Source: Planctomycetota bacterium
Lineage (GTDB): Bacteria > Planctomycetota > Planctomycetia > Pirellulales > Pirellulaceae
Reading direction: 5' to 3'
Assembly: GCA_014381825.1 (NCBI GenBank)
Contig: JACNKX010000097.1
Location: forward strand, 1-64,000
Length of the DNA stretch: 64,000 nt
Shown here in pieces: positions 61,523-64,000 of this stretch. Each line of letters opens with the position of its first letter. The stretch's first letter is position 1. Both the position numbers and the translations under genes were made by a program. The notes under the pieces were generated by a model. The model saw only the letters and a program-made list of their open reading frames with translations. It was not told the origin of the DNA and ran no database searches.

Positions 61523-63700
61523 ATGTCAAAACATTCGCCAGGACCACTGCACCTGATCCCCGACGCGCCGATCACGAGCCCCGGTTTCGACCGACTCGAT
61601 CGCATGGCGTTCGTGCGCTCATTCGCCGAAGCGATTCGCGCCGTGAAGGGCACGGACTCGGTCGTGTTGGCGTTGGCTGGGCCTTGGGGAAGTGGAAAGA
61701 GCAGCTTGCTTAACTTGATCGCCGGCGAGTTAGAGACGACTGCCGGCGAGCAACCACCACTCGTCTTGAAATTTAACCCGTGGTGGTTTTCCGGAACTCA
61801 ACAGCTTGTTGCCGCCTTCCTTCAGCAGTTGGGTGCTGCGGTGAGCCGCCCCGAGGTGAAAGAGACTCTGGGCGAGGCCACCGTTGCGCTCGACCATCTG
61901 GCTGAGTCCATCGCCAAACCGGGCTTAAAGACCGAGTCTGATCCCGCGTCGCGGGACATCGAGGTGATTCGACACAAGGTGAATTCGATTCTCGGAAACT
62001 CCGACCGACGCATTCTGATTTTCATGGACGACATCGATCGGCTCACGCCCGAGGAGATGACTCAGCTGCTTTTGATCGTCCGTGCCGTTGCCGATTTCCA
62101 GAACACAACCTACGTGTTGTCGTTCGACTACGAGGTCGTTGTCGATTCGATCGGCAACAAACTGGGCGTTGACGGTCGGACGTATCTCGAGAAAGTCGTC
62201 CAGTTGCAAATCGACGTGCCGATGCCGGGACGGATGATCCTCGAACGGATGGTCATTGGGCAATTACAGGCGATCGATCCCACCGCAAAGAGCCTCGACA
62301 AAGAAACTCAGAGGCACTTTCGCATTTTGTTCGAGGGAGGCATCAAACATTTTTTGGCAACTCCACGCGCTTGTACGCGACTGTTGAACGTTCTGCGATT
62401 CACTTATCCGACCTTAGCCGGTCAAGTCTACTTCCCAGACCTCTTGGGAATTTCTTGTTTGATGTCGTTTTCGTCGCAGGCCATCCAAGCGATTCGGTCG
62501 TTCAGCGACGCGTTTGTCGGCCACTGCGACCCGTCAGGCAAGGGATGGTTGAACATCAGGAAGTTCCACCACTCGTGGCTCGCCGAGATCCCGAAACGCG
62601 ATCGTGCGCCGGTCGAATCAATTGTGCGGTTGCTGTTTCCTAAGGTCGCATGGGCTTTGAACGGACCAATCTGCGGTGAGGAATATATCCAGATCTGGCA
62701 TCGTCAAAAGCGGATCTGTTCCATCAAGCACTTCGATACGTATTTTCGGTTGGGCCTGACTGCGGGCGAGGCCGCCGAATATCAGTGGCAACACATGGTC
62801 GAGTTGCTCGACGACGCAACAGCGTTTGCTGGTGCGCTGCAACGATTCGGACCGCTCGAGGAAGAGGGAGAAGCCGGCTGGGTTGGCGAGTTGCTGCAAC
62901 AGGCCGCCGACTTTGTCAACGAGAAGGCCACTGCCGATCAGGCGCGAAACTTGTTTCGAGCGATAATGCGCCGGGGCGATCAGATTGCCGCCGTCAAAGA
63001 CAGTGCTTCTCAGCATCGCATGAAGATCGGCCCCGTCCACTGGGTCACATCGGTGCTTCTGGACTGTCTGCAACGAATGGATGACCCGGAGCAACGGCTG
63101 GAAGTCCTTCGCACTTCGGTAGCAGAGGACGCCGGGCTGCTGACTTCTGCGGAATTGCTCGAATTGTTGGAATACCGCATCGACATTTTCGCGGATGGCA
63201 AGCATGCGCCAACAGCGGAAGCAAACACCGCGAAGCTGCTGGAAGTACTTAGGATTCTTGACAAGCGAATTCAACAAGCTGGCCTGAACGGCGAGTTGGC
63301 GGAGCATCCGCAGTTCATGTCGGTCGTACAGAAGTGGTGGCAGTTCGGCCGCAAGGCAAAGTCGCGGACATGGGTTCGCGCCACGTGCGAGAGCGACGAG
63401 CGATACGTCGACGCGCTGCTACAGCTTTGGTCGGGATCGGGTTCAGATTTCGTAGACGATTCGGCGGGTATCACTCACGAGTTGCCTATCGATTTGCTCG
63501 TTGAGTTCTTCGAGCCCGGCGAACTGCTGACGCGCTGCGAAAGTGTTCTCGGCGCTCAGCCGGATTGGCTGACCCCCAACGGCGCGCTCGCACTGGGTTT
63601 GCTCGCTGAACTGCTTCACAAGCGGTCCAGCCGAAAAACCATACAGCATCGCGCGTCAGGCGGACGGACCGGTGCTGTCAATGAACCAACCGATCCGTGA
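61523..63700 (+). CDS. KAP-type P-loop NTPase
   Basis: The 725-residue protein has a KAP-family P-loop ATPase module: Walker A GPWGSGKSS (about 53-61), the family's KFNPWWFSG, and Walker B ILIFMDDIDRL (about 163-173) with the conserved LTPEEMTQLL and TYVLSFDYEVV. A long helical C-terminal region follows (about 300-725). No strong transmembrane helices are seen in the NTPase module. KAP proteins include Kidins220 and phage-exclusion protein PifA, so a role in defence is possible but not shown. No defence partners are found next to it within the window; the following sequence is not clearly coding. Confidence 0.8.
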   Translation: MSKHSPGPLHLIPDAPITSPGFDRLDRMAFVRSFAEAIRAVKGTDSVVLALAGPWGSGKSSLLNLIAGELETTAGEQPPLVLKFNPWWFSGTQQLVAAFLQQLGAAVSRPEVKETLGEATVALDHLAESIAKPGLKTESDPASRDIEVIRHKVNSILGNSDRRILIFMDDIDRLTPEEMTQLLLIVRAVADFQNTTYVLSFDYEVVVDSIGNKLGVDGRTYLEKVVQLQIDVPMPGRMILERMVIGQLQAIDPTAKSLDKETQRHFRILFEGGIKHFLATPRACTRLLNVLRFTYPTLAGQVYFPDLLGISCLMSFSSQAIQAIRSFSDAFVGHCDPSGKGWLNIRKFHHSWLAEIPKRDRAPVESIVRLLFPKVAWALNGPICGEEYIQIWHRQKRICSIKHFDTYFRLGLTAGEAAEYQWQHMVELLDDATAFAGALQRFGPLEEEGEAGWVGELLQQAADFVNEKATADQARNLFRAIMRRGDQIAAVKDSASQHRMKIGPVHWVTSVLLDCLQRMDDPEQRLEVLRTSVAEDAGLLTSAELLELLEYRIDIFADGKHAPTAEANTAKLLEVLRILDKRIQQAGLNGELAEHPQFMSVVQKWWQFGRKAKSRTWVRATCESDERYVDALLQLWSGSGSDFVDDSAGITHELPIDLLVEFFEPGELLTRCESVLGAQPDWLTPNGALALGLLAELLHKRSSRKTIQHRASGGRTGAVNEPTDP

Positions 63701-64000
63701 AACCGCAAGATTGGTACTCACCGCATGCTTTCAAATTGTTGTGCGATTGGCTGTCCAATCGCTTGTCACCTTTGCAGCGAGAAGCGAGCGAAATTAAGGG
63801 CGTCTCGATGCTGCCACTTCGATTCGGGCGTTTCGGGACCAAACTAAGGGAAAAATCGCAGCAGAAAACCACCATCCCACCAATAGGAATTAGGTGAAGT
63901 GACGATGAAGTGAAAAGCGGGGGAGAGCGTCAGACGTAACTTGGTCGGAGGCTTGCAGTAGGGGCGGATGCGGATGACAATTCGACCCCGCTGCGGAGCG
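63701..64000. other. 300-bp tail without a confident gene
   Basis: A 66-codon frame (63697-63897, GTG start overlapping the KAP stop) reads KPQDWYSPHAFKLLCDWLSN and has no recognisable pattern, so it is not called. The rest up to the window edge holds nothing recognised. Confidence 0.4.

Noticed and set aside
63697-63897. 66-codon ORF after the KAP gene
   Set aside because: It has a GTG start overlapping the KAP stop, no clear SD and no recognisable pattern.
1-64000. tRNA, rRNA or CRISPR arrays
   Set aside because: No cloverleaf-like gene, rRNA-like stretch or regularly spaced identical repeats was recognised by eye; attC spacing is not CRISPR-like.

Overview
The window looks like chromosome from a member of the Planctomycetota, probably Pirellulales-like. 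The evidence is the density of families typical of that phylum: three DUF1501 proteins, two PSCyt/DUF1549/DUF1553 cytochromes, a PVC-type haem-binding protein with HEAT repeats, a DUF1559 pseudopilin-like protein, many PQQ-type beta-propellers, a sulfatase and a creatininase-family protein. No rRNA, tRNA or CRISPR array was recognised.

Region 1 (1-6240) is the most unusual part. It reads as an integron gene-cassette array. Short ORFs on either strand are separated by sites of about 133-149 bp that start near RYYYAAC and end near GTTRRRY, have complementary arms, and share a central TAGAAT/TAAACT motif. Ten sites or part-sites are visible. The cassettes encode a membrane-anchored leucine-rich-repeat protein, two ORF6N-domain paralogues (one has lost its ATG), a ParD/ParE toxin-antitoxin pair, small membrane proteins, a zinc-ribbon membrane protein, a winged-helix-like protein and an LRR-type gene broken by a stop. 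The orientation puts any integrase to the left, outside the window.

Region 2 (6.3-13.3 kb) is a plus-strand catabolic cluster: GntR regulator, secreted sulfatase, PSCyt/DUF1553 cytochrome, a frameshifted four-helix-bundle gene and a DUF1501 protein. Region 3 (13.3-20.6 kb) holds a secreted metallophosphatase, an ECF sigma/anti-sigma/inactive-looking HtrA operon, a DUF1559 protein, a lipoprotein and a response-regulator phosphatase.

Region 4 (20.66-33.63 kb) is a run of eight closely spaced minus-strand genes: PPC-domain protein, DUF1553 cytochrome, DUF1501, DapA-type aldolase, enolase-superfamily dehydratase, SGNH hydrolase, PVC haem protein and esterase. It is consistent with degradation of an acidic sugar or polysaccharide. 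Region 5 (33.8-42.7 kb) includes a HicA-like toxin-antitoxin candidate with twin operator palindromes, a PIN-domain remnant, a DUF2071 protein, a flavocytochrome with three C-terminal haem motifs, a creatininase-family protein, an orphan DUF1501 protein, a beta-lactamase-fold hydrolase, and a thioredoxin-like gene whose in-frame UGA may encode selenocysteine.

Region 6 (43-64 kb) has four PQQ/BamB-like propeller proteins (one with a methyltransferase-like insertion, one with EF-hands), a Tat-exported Rossmann-like protein, a Tat-exported glycosidase-like protein, an NhaD/ArsB-type antiporter with a Usp-like partner, a class IV aminotransferase, a kelch protein and a KAP-type P-loop NTPase. Two related palindromic MITE-like elements lie in opposite orientation at 52.5 and 57.3 kb. 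Functional calls rest on motifs read by eye; no database search was run.
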